Shown here piece by piece: positions 25,556 to 33,835 of a stretch of DNA of 64,000 nucleotides. Location: the NCBI GenBank assembly GCA_045587205.1, contig JAZNBV010000025.1, forward strand, positions 3,421 to 67,420, in the 5' to 3' direction. A model generated the notes under the pieces. The model was not told the DNA's origin and did not search any database. It saw nothing but the letters and a program-made list of their open reading frames with translations. How positions within the stretch are numbered: position 1 is the stretch's first letter; each line of letters begins with the position of its first letter. The DNA is from SIG78 sp045587205 (GTDB lineage: Bacteria > Verrucomicrobiota > Lentisphaeria > Victivallales > Victivallaceae). Made by a program: the position numbers and the translations under genes.

Positions 25556-25584
25556 TTGATTTTTTCACCCTCCGGTGTTACCTT
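25556..25584 (+). promoter_or_regulatory. Weak promoter candidate of the MotA/TolQ-like operon
   Basis: TTGATT at 25556-25561 and TACCTT at 25579-25584 are 17 bases apart; TATAAA also occurs at 25588-25593. Neither -10 is strong. Confidence 0.3.
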
Positions 25585-25616
25585 TTGTATAAAACAACAC
25601 TGGAAAAGGAGATTTT

Positions 25617-26426
25617 ATGGAAAAAAAAATCAATATATCAAAAATGGATTGTGAGGAGCGTTTCGGATTTGCGTCTGCCGGAATGTTTGCGGCAGGCAAG
25701 TTCAGCAGTTTTATTCCGGGAGTGATCTTTACAGCAATATTTTATGCGGTGCTTTTTCTGTTGCGGATCATCCTACTGGAGAACTCTTTTATTGAGATGT
25801 TTTTCCCCGGCGGCGCGGAGGAACGCACCTGGATACCGGCGATAACTGTTTTTATGGCTGCGTGGTGCTGGAGTATGCTGCTGATGAAGCGCAGTAAGTT
25901 GAGAGTTCAGTACAGAGTTCTCAAAGCTGTCCCTGAAAAAGCCTCCGTGCCGGAGTTGGAGGAATTTCTGGATTCAGAAGTTGAATCCGTCAATGACTTT
26001 GCCGCTTCAGCAGTTTTGAAAAAATATCTGCAGCTGCGGGAACAGCAAACTCCTGAAAACGAAAAACTTGAGTTGCTGGATAATACCATTGCCGATCTGG
26101 AAAAATCTGCAGAGGTAAGTTTTATACCCGTTTCCGGTTTGATCTGGGCGATCCCGGTGCTTGGCTTTATCGGTACAGTGTTGGGGTTGGCGCGTGCAGT
26201 GGCAAATTTCGGCAGTCTGCTGGAACCCGGTACGGGCGGCAGTTCTTTTGCTGAACTGCTGCCGCAGGTTACCGGCGGATTGGCTACAGCGTTTGAAACC
26301 ACGTTGATTGCTTTGGCTCTGGCATTGATACTGCAACTCTTTTCCTGCAGTCAGAGTTACGCTGAAGCCGGATTTTTTGCCCGGCTCAAACAGAAGATCA
26401 CTGATTTGGAGTCAGCTGGGCAATAA
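25617..26426 (+). CDS. MotA/TolQ/ExbB-like proton channel protein
   Basis: This 269-residue inner-membrane protein is first in a four-gene operon. Membrane spans are predicted at about residues 32-54 and 70-90, then after a cytoplasmic stretch at about 165-190 and 220-243. The last two carry the MotA/TolQ/ExbB signature: PVSGLIWAIPVLGFIGTVLG, then GLATAFETTLIALALALIL with the conserved threonines of the channel. Family members form pentamers around two single-span partners and turn proton or sodium flow into work on a periplasmic partner. GGAG lies eight bases before the ATG. Next is a 1-base overlap (TAATG) with a candidate partner gene. The output of the motor is unknown. Confidence 0.82.
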   Translation: MEKKINISKMDCEERFGFASAGMFAAGKFSSFIPGVIFTAIFYAVLFLLRIILLENSFIEMFFPGGAEERTWIPAITVFMAAWCWSMLLMKRSKLRVQYRVLKAVPEKASVPELEEFLDSEVESVNDFAASAVLKKYLQLREQQTPENEKLELLDNTIADLEKSAEVSFIPVSGLIWAIPVLGFIGTVLGLARAVANFGSLLEPGTGGSSFAELLPQVTGGLATAFETTLIALALALILQLFSCSQSYAEAGFFARLKQKITDLESAGQ

Positions 26427-27235
26427 TGAAAAGACGGCGGTGGAAAGCACAGACGGTGCCGGTGTCGTTTTTTGCTTTTCAGGATATAATAACTGCATTG
26501 GCGGGTGTGTTGATCATTACGGTTCTGGCGGTGCTTTGTCAGCGGCAGTTCACCTTGCCGGACAGGACAACTGACGGAATGAATGCCGTACCGCAGAAGC
26601 AATATGAATATCTGCAGGAACGCGTTGCTCTGCAGCAGAAAATATTGCAGGAAAAACACCGTACGCTTGAGCAGCTGCGTGCCGGCAGCGGGCAATATAT
26701 CCGGCAGCAGAATATATTGCGTCGCGCACGGCTGCTTGAACAGAAAAAGCAGCAGCTTGAATCAGCGGTCAGCGATTATACCGCCCGTCTGCAGAAAGTT
26801 GATTCTGAACTTGCCGCACTGGAAAAAAAGGTAAAAAATGCTGATCCGCAAGTGCGGGAAAAACTGGAAAAAATCACTCAATACCGGCAGCTGCAGAAAG
26901 ATTATCTGGATAAATGCAACCGCTTGCGTATCAACAATGTACCCGACAGGAAAAATATTATTATGGATTGCTCTGCAGATAGATGGCTCTGGCAGAGCAA
27001 TGAAAAAAAGATCGATCTCTGCAAAGATGGTATCCCGGGAGTGGAAGCGTTGGAAAATCTGCGGCGGAATCTCCGGCAATACGCTCCGGAGTCGATCCGG
27101 CTGATCATTGCAGTGCGGCCGTCAGCGGGCGGATTTGTCAATGCTCTGAAAATGCGGCTCAAGAGCGATTTTCCGCAGTTGGAAGTGCTGCTTGAACCGA
27201 TGCTGCACGATGATCTGGGAGGTTTGGAGTTATGA
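26426..27235 (+). CDS. Single-span coiled-coil protein, candidate MotB/ExbD-like stator subunit 1
   Basis: I do not recognise a named family for this 269-residue protein. It has a basic N terminus (MKRRRWK), then one membrane span at about residues 15-38 that starts with FFAFQDIITALAG. Asp20 sits at the cytoplasmic start of the span, the place of the proton-carrying aspartate of MotB, TolR and ExbD. A long helical, Gln/Glu/Lys-rich coiled coil follows (about 48-165), then a small alpha/beta domain (about 170-269; DCSADRWLWQ, RLIIAVRPSAGGFVNAL). The periplasmic domain does not look like the OmpA-type peptidoglycan-binding domain of MotB. Overlap with both neighbours supports one operon and a complex with the MotA/TolQ-like protein. 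Confidence 0.65.
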   Translation: MKRRRWKAQTVPVSFFAFQDIITALAGVLIITVLAVLCQRQFTLPDRTTDGMNAVPQKQYEYLQERVALQQKILQEKHRTLEQLRAGSGQYIRQQNILRRARLLEQKKQQLESAVSDYTARLQKVDSELAALEKKVKNADPQVREKLEKITQYRQLQKDYLDKCNRLRINNVPDRKNIIMDCSADRWLWQSNEKKIDLCKDGIPGVEALENLRRNLRQYAPESIRLIIAVRPSAGGFVNALKMRLKSDFPQLEVLLEPMLHDDLGGLEL

Positions 27236-28122
27236 GAAAATTTCAATCTCCCGGCAGTCTGGAACTTTTGCTGGATGCTATGTGCAATGTGTTCGGTGTT
27301 GTGTTGCTGACTGCAATCTTTATCGGCGGAGCCGCTGCTTTCAAACGATTGACAGCTCCGGATGGAACAGTGGAACGCAAAGTTTTTGAACAGCTTGCCA
27401 ATGAGTATGTTATGCTTCAGCAGGAAACAGAGAATGCCATTCTTGAAATAAATATATCAAGTGCGTTAGCCAACACAGCAAAGAGCCATGCTGTCCTGCC
27501 GGATGATGAAAAATCTGCAGAATTCTGCCGCCGGCAGGCACAGAAAGCCAATGAACTTGCCGGGCGGATAGAAAATGCACAGAAAAAGGTTGATCAACTC
27601 CGGAAAGATTTTGCTTTTCAGAAAAAAGTGAGCATAAAAACTCTGGATTCAAAAATAAAAGCGCTTGCAGAAAAGATTGCTGATCCGGATAATTCAGCCG
27701 GAGTCAAAGAACTCCCGGTCAGGATCGATGCCGGCAAATTGCAGCCCTGGAGAGTTATTGTAAGTGCCGGCAAACTTTATAATGCCGGCAGTAATGCAAT
27801 GATCCGGCGTACCGGCAGTGCATCCGGCGATGTGAAAATCAAATCGTTCCGGCTGGACGGGATGGATTTTTACCGGTTGGAAAAAGTTCCGGAACGGGGA
27901 GTTGTTATTGAAAAATTCGCTTTGGAATATCTGCAGATACCGGAGAATGAAAAAGGACGGTATTTTATTGAAATTATGGCGGAAGACAATGCAGTGTCTG
28001 CAAGTGTGCCGGTTTTGCATAAAGTGCGCTCCGGCAATTACTTTTACAACTACCGGGTTGTACCTCAAAACGGGGTGATCCTGCGGACAGATGCCGGAGG
28101 CAGATATGAAGCTGCACATTAA
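27232..28122 (+). CDS. Single-span coiled-coil protein, candidate MotB/ExbD-like stator subunit 2
   Basis: This 296-residue protein is built like its predecessor but is different in sequence. A short N terminus leads into SLELLLDAMCNVFGVVLLTAIF, one membrane span with Asp15 at its cytoplasmic start, in the MotB/ExbD aspartate position. Residues about 50-150 are helical and Lys/Glu/Gln-rich, likely coiled coil. A C-terminal beta-rich domain follows (about 165-296; IDAGKLQPWRVIVSAG, KIKSFRLDGMDFYRLEKV). It starts at ATG 27232, overlapping the previous stop by four bases. Two non-identical aspartate-bearing partners suggest a heterodimeric rotor/lever inside the MotA-like pentamer; this is inference. 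Confidence 0.65.
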   Translation: MRKFQSPGSLELLLDAMCNVFGVVLLTAIFIGGAAAFKRLTAPDGTVERKVFEQLANEYVMLQQETENAILEINISSALANTAKSHAVLPDDEKSAEFCRRQAQKANELAGRIENAQKKVDQLRKDFAFQKKVSIKTLDSKIKALAEKIADPDNSAGVKELPVRIDAGKLQPWRVIVSAGKLYNAGSNAMIRRTGSASGDVKIKSFRLDGMDFYRLEKVPERGVVIEKFALEYLQIPENEKGRYFIEIMAEDNAVSASVPVLHKVRSGNYFYNYRVVPQNGVILRTDAGGRYEAAH

Positions 28123-28576
28123 GCTTTTTTACATTGTTCCGGCCGCGCTGATGATTGTACTTATTGCATTGATGTGGCTTTTTATGGTTTTTGATCCGCC
28201 GCTGCCGGTGCAGAAATCTGCAGAAACTTTATCTGAAGAATTTTTTGCTGACGGAAATGAGCCGGAAAAGGTGACTCTGGAGCGTTTTACCAGCGATATT
28301 GCCCCGGAAAACAGCGGTGCAAATGACCTGGTGGCAATGCTTCAGGACTCTGCGGCAAAGGTGGTGTTGTCACTGCTGGGGAAAAACAGCCGTATCATCA
28401 GGTTTGAGGAAATTGAATTTTCCGGCGAACGCACTTCCAGACTTCGCGGTACGGCGGTGATTCCGGGTGATTCAGAAAATAGTGAACAATACCTGAATTT
28501 TTCCGTGCAGGTCAACTTTATTGCCGGAATCGGCTGCGAAGCAATGTTTCCGGAATTCGATGCCGCTGTAAAGTAA
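28106..28576 (+). CDS. Membrane-anchored protein of unknown function, fourth gene of the MotA/TolQ-like operon
   Basis: The start is ATG 28106, five bases after GGAGG at 28096-28100; the longer frame from 28091 begins inside that site. The 156-residue product has an N-terminal membrane span (about residues 6-28, LFYIVPAALMIVLIALMWL) and a periplasmic part with acidic helices followed by a beta-rich end (RIIRFEEIEFSGERTSRLRG, YLNFSVQVNFIAGIG). It overlaps the preceding gene by 17 bases. No family is recognised. The tight coupling suggests it is part of, or an output of, the same membrane machine. Confidence 0.7.
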   Translation: MKLHIKLFYIVPAALMIVLIALMWLFMVFDPPLPVQKSAETLSEEFFADGNEPEKVTLERFTSDIAPENSGANDLVAMLQDSAAKVVLSLLGKNSRIIRFEEIEFSGERTSRLRGTAVIPGDSENSEQYLNFSVQVNFIAGIGCEAMFPEFDAAVK

Positions 28577-28596
28577 TAAAAAAAAGCGTTTTTTGA

Positions 28597-28625
28597 TTGC
28601 TAAATTCGTTAAACGGCACTATATT
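28597..28625 (+). promoter_or_regulatory. Predicted promoter of proS-nifU-nifS
   Basis: TTGCTA at 28597-28602 and TATATT at 28620-28625 are 17 bases apart, about 60 bases before the proS start. Confidence 0.7.
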
Positions 28626-28686
28626 ATTATTTCGACAGCATTTATAATAAATATCAAGGTATAAAGAAATACGGAGATTTTTCAAT

Positions 28687-30423
28687 ATGAGACTTTCCAA
28701 ACTCGTCGGCCGCCGGATCAAGGAAGATCCCAAGGATGCCAAGACTGTAAGCCATAAATTTCTCGTTCGCGGCGGTTATGTGCGCCCGGTTTCTGCGGGT
28801 ATCTACTCGCTGCTGCCCGCAGGTAAGCGCATTGTGGAAAAGATCGAGGCGATCATCCGCGAAGAAATGAATAAAATCGACGGTCAGGAAATTCTGATGC
28901 CGGTGGTGCTGCCCGCTGAATTATGGGAAGAATCCGGCCGTTACAGTTCGGTCGGCGCAGAACTGCTGCGTTTCCGTGACCGCAACAACAAACCGATGAT
29001 TCTGGGGATGACCCACGAAGAAGCGGTGGTGCATCTGGCACGCACTGAACTGACCAGTTACCGCCAGTTGCCGGCAATGCTTTATCAGATTCAGACCAAG
29101 TACCGCGATGAAGCGCGTCCACGTGCCGGTATGATCCGGGTGCGCGAATTTACGATGAAAGACGCGTACAGTTTTCACACCGATCAGGCTGATCTGGAAA
29201 AATACTATGCCCGCGCCCACGAAGCGTATGTAAGGATTTTCAACCGCATCGGTATGAAAAATGTGTTGAGTATCGAAGCAAATTCCGGTATGATGGGCGG
29301 TGCGGTTTCGCACGAATTTATGGCACTCTGCGATTGTGGCGAAGATACCATTTTCTATTCGCCCGACCGCAGTTACCGCGCCAACCGCGAAGTGGCATAC
29401 GCCGCGTGGAAGTTTGAAAAGCCCTCCGAAGTTCTGCCGTTGGAAAAGATTTACACCCCCGGCTGCAAAACCATTGAAGAATTGGCTGACTTTTTGAAAA
29501 TCAAGGCGGAAAACACTGGCAAAGTGGTTTTTTATCAGAATGCTGTCACCGGCGAACTTATCTGCGCACTTATCCGCGGTGATTTTGAAGTCAATGAAAG
29601 CAAACTTGCCAACGCTGCGCAGGCGCCTGAACTCAAATTTGCCGATGATGAATCGATCCGCAAAGCCGGCTGCGTGCCGGGGTTTGCTTCCATTATCGGT
29701 ATAGATGCCGGCAAGATGAAGATGATCGTTGACCGTTCAGTTGCAGAGTCCGGCAATCTGGCGGTCGGCGCCAATGAAGCTGATTATCACTACATAAACT
29801 TCAATTACGAACGCGATTGTGATGTAAATGCTTCCATTGTTACCGATATAGCTACAGTGCGCGAAGGCGACCCCTGTCCGCTGACCGGCGAACCGTTGAA
29901 AATGGAACGCGGTATCGAAGTAGGGAACATCTTCCAGCTTGGCACCAAGTATTCCGCCCCGATGGGCTGCAATTACCTGGATGTGAACGGCAAGAGTCAT
30001 CCGATGATAATGGGTTGCTACGGTATCGGTGTTGGCCGCGCTATGGCAAGCGTTATCGAACAGAGTTTTGATGATTACGGTCCGATCTGGCCGATTTCCA
30101 TTGCTCCTTATCAGGTGGAAGTTATTGCCATCGGTTATGATAAGGAAGATGTCAAAGCTGCCGCCGACAGGATCTACAGCGATTTGCAGAATGCCGGCGT
30201 GGAAGTGCTGTTTGATGACCGCGGCGAAAAGCCCGGCTTTATGTTCAGCGATGCCGATTTGCTTGGTATCCCGTTCCGCGTGGTGGTTTCGCCCAAGACA
30301 TTGGCTGACAACTGCGCGGAATTCCGCCGCCGCGACTGCCGCGATGCGGAGAGAATTGCCTTGGATGCAGTGAACACAACCGTGACCGATGCGGTCACAA
30401 AAGAGTTGGAATTGTACAAATAA
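28687..30423 (+). CDS. proS: Prolyl-tRNA synthetase (bacterial type)
   Basis: This 578-residue class II synthetase charges tRNA(Pro). It begins MRLSKLVGRRIKEDP, close to the usual bacterial start, and has GMTHEEAVVHLAR, the motif 2 region RAGMIRVREFTMKDAYSFH, an INS editing domain between about residues 230 and 390 (which hydrolyses Ala-tRNA(Pro)), and motif 3 GCYGIGVGRAMASVIEQ, then the anticodon-binding domain. The length matches the E. coli-type enzyme. nifU follows after 14 bases, so the iron-sulfur genes are probably on the same transcript. Confidence 0.97.
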   Translation: MRLSKLVGRRIKEDPKDAKTVSHKFLVRGGYVRPVSAGIYSLLPAGKRIVEKIEAIIREEMNKIDGQEILMPVVLPAELWEESGRYSSVGAELLRFRDRNNKPMILGMTHEEAVVHLARTELTSYRQLPAMLYQIQTKYRDEARPRAGMIRVREFTMKDAYSFHTDQADLEKYYARAHEAYVRIFNRIGMKNVLSIEANSGMMGGAVSHEFMALCDCGEDTIFYSPDRSYRANREVAYAAWKFEKPSEVLPLEKIYTPGCKTIEELADFLKIKAENTGKVVFYQNAVTGELICALIRGDFEVNESKLANAAQAPELKFADDESIRKAGCVPGFASIIGIDAGKMKMIVDRSVAESGNLAVGANEADYHYINFNYERDCDVNASIVTDIATVREGDPCPLTGEPLKMERGIEVGNIFQLGTKYSAPMGCNYLDVNGKSHPMIMGCYGIGVGRAMASVIEQSFDDYGPIWPISIAPYQVEVIAIGYDKEDVKAAADRIYSDLQNAGVEVLFDDRGEKPGFMFSDADLLGIPFRVVVSPKTLADNCAEFRRRDCRDAERIALDAVNTTVTDAVTKELELYK

Positions 30424-30437
30424 CAGGGTTTTCAACT

Positions 30438-31292
30438 ATGTGGAACTATAATGAAAAAGTGATGGATCATTTTCTGAATCCCCGCAATGTCGGAGAGGTG
30501 GAAAATCCCGATGGCGTCGGCGATGTGGGCAATATTACCTGCGGCGACGCATTGAAACTGACTTTCAAGCTGGATGAAAACGGACGGATCGCCGATGTCA
30601 AGTTCAAAACTTTCGGCTGTGCCAGCGCTATTGCCTCCAGTTCGGCTCTGACCGAACTGGTCAAAGGTATGACTCTGGAAGAAGCCTCCAAGGTGACCAA
30701 TCAGGATATCGTCAAACTTCTCGGTGAACTGCCGGAAGCCAAGATGCACTGTTCGGTTATGGGTATGGAAGCATTGCAGGCGGCGATCGCCAATTACCGC
30801 GGCGAAGAAGTTGCGGATAATGGCGATGATCACGAAGGAGCCGTTATCTGTAAATGTTTCGGTGTTACCGATACCAAGATCCGCAATGTTGCCCGCCAGA
30901 ACAATCTGCATAAAGCCTCTGAAATAACCAATTTCTGCAAGGCCGGCGGTGCCTGCGGCAGCTGTCTGGATGAAATCCAGCGCGTGCTGGATGAAATGTG
31001 GAACGCCTGTTCTGCGCCGGTAAAAGAGGAGAAAAAGAGCGAAGACTTCAAAAGTCTGACCACGGTGCAGAAAGTTTTCCGCGTGCAGGAAGTCATCGAT
31101 AAAGAGATCCGTCCGCTGCTGGAACACGACGGCGGCAGTATTGAACTGGTGGATCTTAACGGCAGTAATGTCATTGTCCGGCTGACCGGACGCTGCTCAA
31201 GCTGTCCTTCGGCGGGAGTTACCCTCAAGTACACCGTGCAGGATAAGCTGCGGGAATTTGTCAGCAGTGAACTTACTGTGGAGAGTATCTGA
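30438..31292 (+). CDS. nifU: Full-length NifU-type Fe-S cluster scaffold
   Basis: This 284-residue protein has all three NifU modules. The IscU-like part (1-125) carries Cys35, Cys61 and Cys105 plus Asp37. The middle part has four cysteines (138, 140, 173, 176) for the permanent [2Fe-2S] cluster, with Cys167 nearby. The C-terminal Nfu-type domain has GRCSSC with Cys253 and Cys256. NifU assembles clusters using sulfur from NifS, whose gene follows directly and overlaps by one base. No nitrogenase structural genes are seen here, so the pair probably serves as a general cluster system, as in Helicobacter and other bacteria lacking Isc or Suf. Confidence 0.95.
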   Translation: MWNYNEKVMDHFLNPRNVGEVENPDGVGDVGNITCGDALKLTFKLDENGRIADVKFKTFGCASAIASSSALTELVKGMTLEEASKVTNQDIVKLLGELPEAKMHCSVMGMEALQAAIANYRGEEVADNGDDHEGAVICKCFGVTDTKIRNVARQNNLHKASEITNFCKAGGACGSCLDEIQRVLDEMWNACSAPVKEEKKSEDFKSLTTVQKVFRVQEVIDKEIRPLLEHDGGSIELVDLNGSNVIVRLTGRCSSCPSAGVTLKYTVQDKLREFVSSELTVESI

Positions 31293-32491
31293 TGAGCAAG
31301 CCGTCGGTCATTTATGTAGATAATAATGCCACTACGGCGGTTGCGCCGGAAGTGCTGGAAGCTATGCTGCCTTATCTGACAGAGTACTACGGCAACCCCG
31401 GCAGTATTCACACATTCGGCGGCAGTGTGGCGGCAAAAGTCGAAGAGGCGCGGATCAAGGTGGCGGAACTTTTGAACGCCAACCACCGCAATCCGGATGG
31501 CGAAGCTACGGAGATCATCTTTACATCGTGCGGTACAGAAAGCGACAATGCTGCCATCTGGAGCGCATTGCTGACCAATCCGGAACGCCGCAAAGTGGTT
31601 GCCAGCAGGGTCGAACACCCGGCAATATTGAATCTGGGGCGCGAACTGGAACGGCGCGGTTATATCTTTGAAACTGTTCCGGTTGACGGCAACGGCAGAA
31701 TCGATATGGCGGCATTGGAAGAAGCTGTGGATGATAACACCGCAATAGTCAGTGTTATGTATGCCAATAACGAAATCGGAAATATCTATCCGGTGGAAGA
31801 GATTGCTGAAATAGCACACAAACACGGCGCGCTTTTCCACACCGATGCTGTACAGGCAGTCGGCAAGGTGCCGATCGATCTTGCCAACAGCCGGATCGAT
31901 ATGCTTTCCTGCTCCGGACACAAGCTGCACGCGCCCAAAGGCGTAGGTATTCTGTATGTGCGGCGCGGGATCCGATTCCGGCCTTTCATCGTCGGCGGAC
32001 ATCAGGAAAAAGCGCGGCGCGGGGGTACGGAAAACGTTGCCAGCATTGTGGCGCTGGGCAAAGCTGCAGAACTTGCCGGAGAGGCAATGCGCGATGAAGT
32101 GAAATATCTGGCAATGCTCCGCGACCGTCTGGAAGCCGGATTGCTTGCCACGGTGCCCTGTATAAAGATCAATGGCGATAAGGAGTCGCGCCTGCCCAAT
32201 ACATCGAGCGTAAGTTTTGAATATATTGAAGGCGAAGCAATATTGCTTTTGCTCAATCAGTTCGGTATTTGTGCATCATCGGGCAGTGCGTGTACAACAG
32301 GGAGTCTGGAGCCGTCGCACGTTTTGCGGGCTATGGGAATACCTTACACAGCGGCGCACGGTACGATCCGTTTTTCTTTTTCGCGCTACAACACGGTTGA
32401 GGAAGTTGACTTTATTCTGGAAAAACTTCCGCCCGTGATAGCCACGCTGCGTAAACTTTCGCCCTATTGGAAAGAGGAATACGCCAAATGA
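31292..32491 (+). CDS. nifS: Cysteine desulfurase, NifS type
   Basis: This 399-residue PLP enzyme removes sulfur from cysteine and gives it to NifU. Family features are YVDNNATTAV at the start, HTDAVQAVGK, the PLP lysine Lys211 in SCSGHKLHAPKG, and the active-site Cys334 in SSGSACTTG. It overlaps nifU by one base and the following DUF493 gene by four bases (ATGA). Confidence 0.95.
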   Translation: MSKPSVIYVDNNATTAVAPEVLEAMLPYLTEYYGNPGSIHTFGGSVAAKVEEARIKVAELLNANHRNPDGEATEIIFTSCGTESDNAAIWSALLTNPERRKVVASRVEHPAILNLGRELERRGYIFETVPVDGNGRIDMAALEEAVDDNTAIVSVMYANNEIGNIYPVEEIAEIAHKHGALFHTDAVQAVGKVPIDLANSRIDMLSCSGHKLHAPKGVGILYVRRGIRFRPFIVGGHQEKARRGGTENVASIVALGKAAELAGEAMRDEVKYLAMLRDRLEAGLLATVPCIKINGDKESRLPNTSSVSFEYIEGEAILLLLNQFGICASSGSACTTGSLEPSHVLRAMGIPYTAAHGTIRFSFSRYNTVEEVDFILEKLPPVIATLRKLSPYWKEEYAK

Positions 32492-32772
32492 TCAAGATGA
32501 ATGGACCGGTTCCGCCGGAAAAGGCGGAAATAATCTTTCCGGTGCGCTGGAGCTACCGGGCAGTGGTCGATGCCACCGAAGCTGATGCGTTGGAAAATCT
32601 CAACCGTGTGCTGGAAAAACACCATTACAGCGAACGGTTTGCTGCCGGACGGGCATCCAGCGGTCAGCGTTACAAGAGTTTTCACGTGGAAGTGGAAGTG
32701 CCAAGCCGCGAAGTTATGAATAAGCTCGCTGCTGAACTCGGCAGTGTAAAAGGTGTGAAATTTCTGCTGTAA
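32488..32772 (+). CDS. DUF493 (YbeD-like) protein
   Basis: The start ATG 32488 overlaps the nifS stop; the longer frame from 32467 would run inside nifS. The 94-residue protein resembles YbeD/DUF493: a YRAVVDAT strand, a helix with a histidine, then SSGQRYKSFHVEVEVPS and the closing GVKFLL, which forms an ACT-like beta-alpha-beta fold. YbeD-like proteins have no firmly known role; the gene's place after nifS suggests a small regulatory or sulfur-transfer accessory role. Confidence 0.75.
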   Translation: MIKMNGPVPPEKAEIIFPVRWSYRAVVDATEADALENLNRVLEKHHYSERFAAGRASSGQRYKSFHVEVEVPSREVMNKLAAELGSVKGVKFLL

Positions 32773-32781
32773 AGAGTTTTT

Positions 32782-33681
32782 TCAATCGATCTGTATATTT
32801 TTGATCTGCTGGAGTATTTCCAGCAGATTTTTTATTGTATGAGTTGTATTTGCCGGGGCCCATACAGCCATAATGTCCACTGGCGGCAGAGGAATATCCA
32901 CCGGCCTGGTAACGATATGTTTATCAAGTCCGCGGCAGCAGGATTCCGGCAGCAGAGCGATCCCGAAATCAGCCTGAACCAGCGCCAGCATTGAGTTTTT
33001 GTTGCGGCAATCCTGGCGGAAACGCGGCATCTGCCCGCATTCGACACTCAATATGGTACTCAAGTGGTCGTAAGCCGGCGGGTTCACATCGCGGGCAAAA
33101 AGAATTATTTCCTGATTTTCCAGATCTTTGCCGGAAATGCGTTCCTTGCGGGCAAGCGGGTGGGATTCCGGCATTGCCAGAAGATATTTTTCGCGTAATA
33201 CCAGCAAGGTGGAAAAATTTTCCATATCCGTATAAAGCGGCCGCATAAAACCCATATCCAGTTTGCCGCTTTTCAGAAGTTCCCACTGTTCGGCAGTTTC
33301 CAGTTCCCGCATCTGCAGCTGTAAAGATGGTTGTTTGAGCCGCAGCGCAGAAAGCATTGCCGGCATAAAACTGTGGATTGCCGGTTCATTATAACCTATA
33401 AACAGCGTTTCACTCTGTTTGTTCAGAAAATCCTGCAGCCGCTGCTGTGATTGTTCAGCGCGGTTGAGTACAGCTTCTGCTTCGGGCAGAAAAAAGTTCC
33501 CGGCTGCAGTAAGTTCCACTGAACGGCTGGTGCGCTTGAAGAGTTCGGTGCCCAGTTCCTCTTCCAGTTTGCGGATCGCTGCGCTCAAGGGCGCCTGGGT
33601 CATATTCAGCATTGCCGCCGCCCGCCGGAAGTGCAGAGTGCGTGCCACTGTTGCAAAGTAACGCAGGTGAGTCAGTTCCAT
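32782..33681 (-). CDS. LysR-family transcriptional regulator
   Basis: This 299-residue regulator starts MELTHLRYFATVARTLHF and carries the typical LysR winged helix-turn-helix (RAAAMLNMTQAPLSAAIRKLEEELGTELFKRTSR), followed by a linker helix and a periplasmic-binding-like effector domain (ETLFIGYNEPA, PLYTDMENF, LPESCC). It is divergent from the six-gene catabolic operon at 33836-39391 and probably controls it in response to a substrate or intermediate. A dyad with a T-N11-A core lies at 33731-33753 over its own promoter. The start codon has a GGAGG at a normal distance. Its 3' end overlaps the terminator of the nifUS operon (32804-32833). Confidence 0.93.
   Translation of the reverse strand: MELTHLRYFATVARTLHFRRAAAMLNMTQAPLSAAIRKLEEELGTELFKRTSRSVELTAAGNFFLPEAEAVLNRAEQSQQRLQDFLNKQSETLFIGYNEPAIHSFMPAMLSALRLKQPSLQLQMRELETAEQWELLKSGKLDMGFMRPLYTDMENFSTLLVLREKYLLAMPESHPLARKERISGKDLENQEIILFARDVNPPAYDHLSTILSVECGQMPRFRQDCRNKNSMLALVQADFGIALLPESCCRGLDKHIVTRPVDIPLPPVDIMAVWAPANTTHTIKNLLEILQQIKNIQID
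32804..32833 (+). terminator. Terminator of the nifUS operon, inside the 3' end of the lysR gene
   Basis: ATCTGCTGGA at 32804-32813 pairs perfectly with TCCAGCAGAT at 32819-32828, with T at 32828-32833. It is read on the plus strand after the DUF493 gene, while its sequence is also coding for the end of the convergent lysR gene. Confidence 0.85.
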
Positions 33682-33723
33682 TGATTTATTCCTCCGTTGA
33701 TTGATATTTTATTTGATATGATA

Positions 33724-33752
33724 AATATAGTTTGATTGTTTGAAAAAATCAA
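33724..33752 (-). promoter_or_regulatory. Predicted promoter of the lysR gene
   Basis: TTGATT (rc of 33747-33752) and TATATT (rc of 33724-33729) are 17 bases apart. Confidence 0.65.
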
Positions 33753-33753
33753 A
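33731..33753. promoter_or_regulatory. Candidate LysR binding site
   Basis: TTTGATT at 33731-33737 and AATCAAA at 33747-33753 form a perfect 7-base-pair interrupted dyad with a T-N11-A core (T33736, A33748). It covers the lysR -35 region, as autorepressing LysR proteins often do. Confidence 0.55.
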
Positions 33754-33835
33754 TCGCAATAATATATTAAATTGTATTTTTAAATAAACTGTCCACGAAA
33801 ACATTTGTGCAGAATAGTGTAAGGAGTGATAAATT

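Noticed and set aside
25617..28576. Zorya-type defence system
   Set aside because: The channel protein fits in a broad sense, but neither partner has the OmpA-type domain of ZorB and no ZorC/D/E-like nuclease or helicase gene is in the operon.
30438..32491. Nitrogen-fixation cluster
   Set aside because: Only nifU, nifS and a distant NifX-like gene occur; no nifH, nifD or nifK is present and NifU/NifS serve general Fe-S assembly in many anaerobes.
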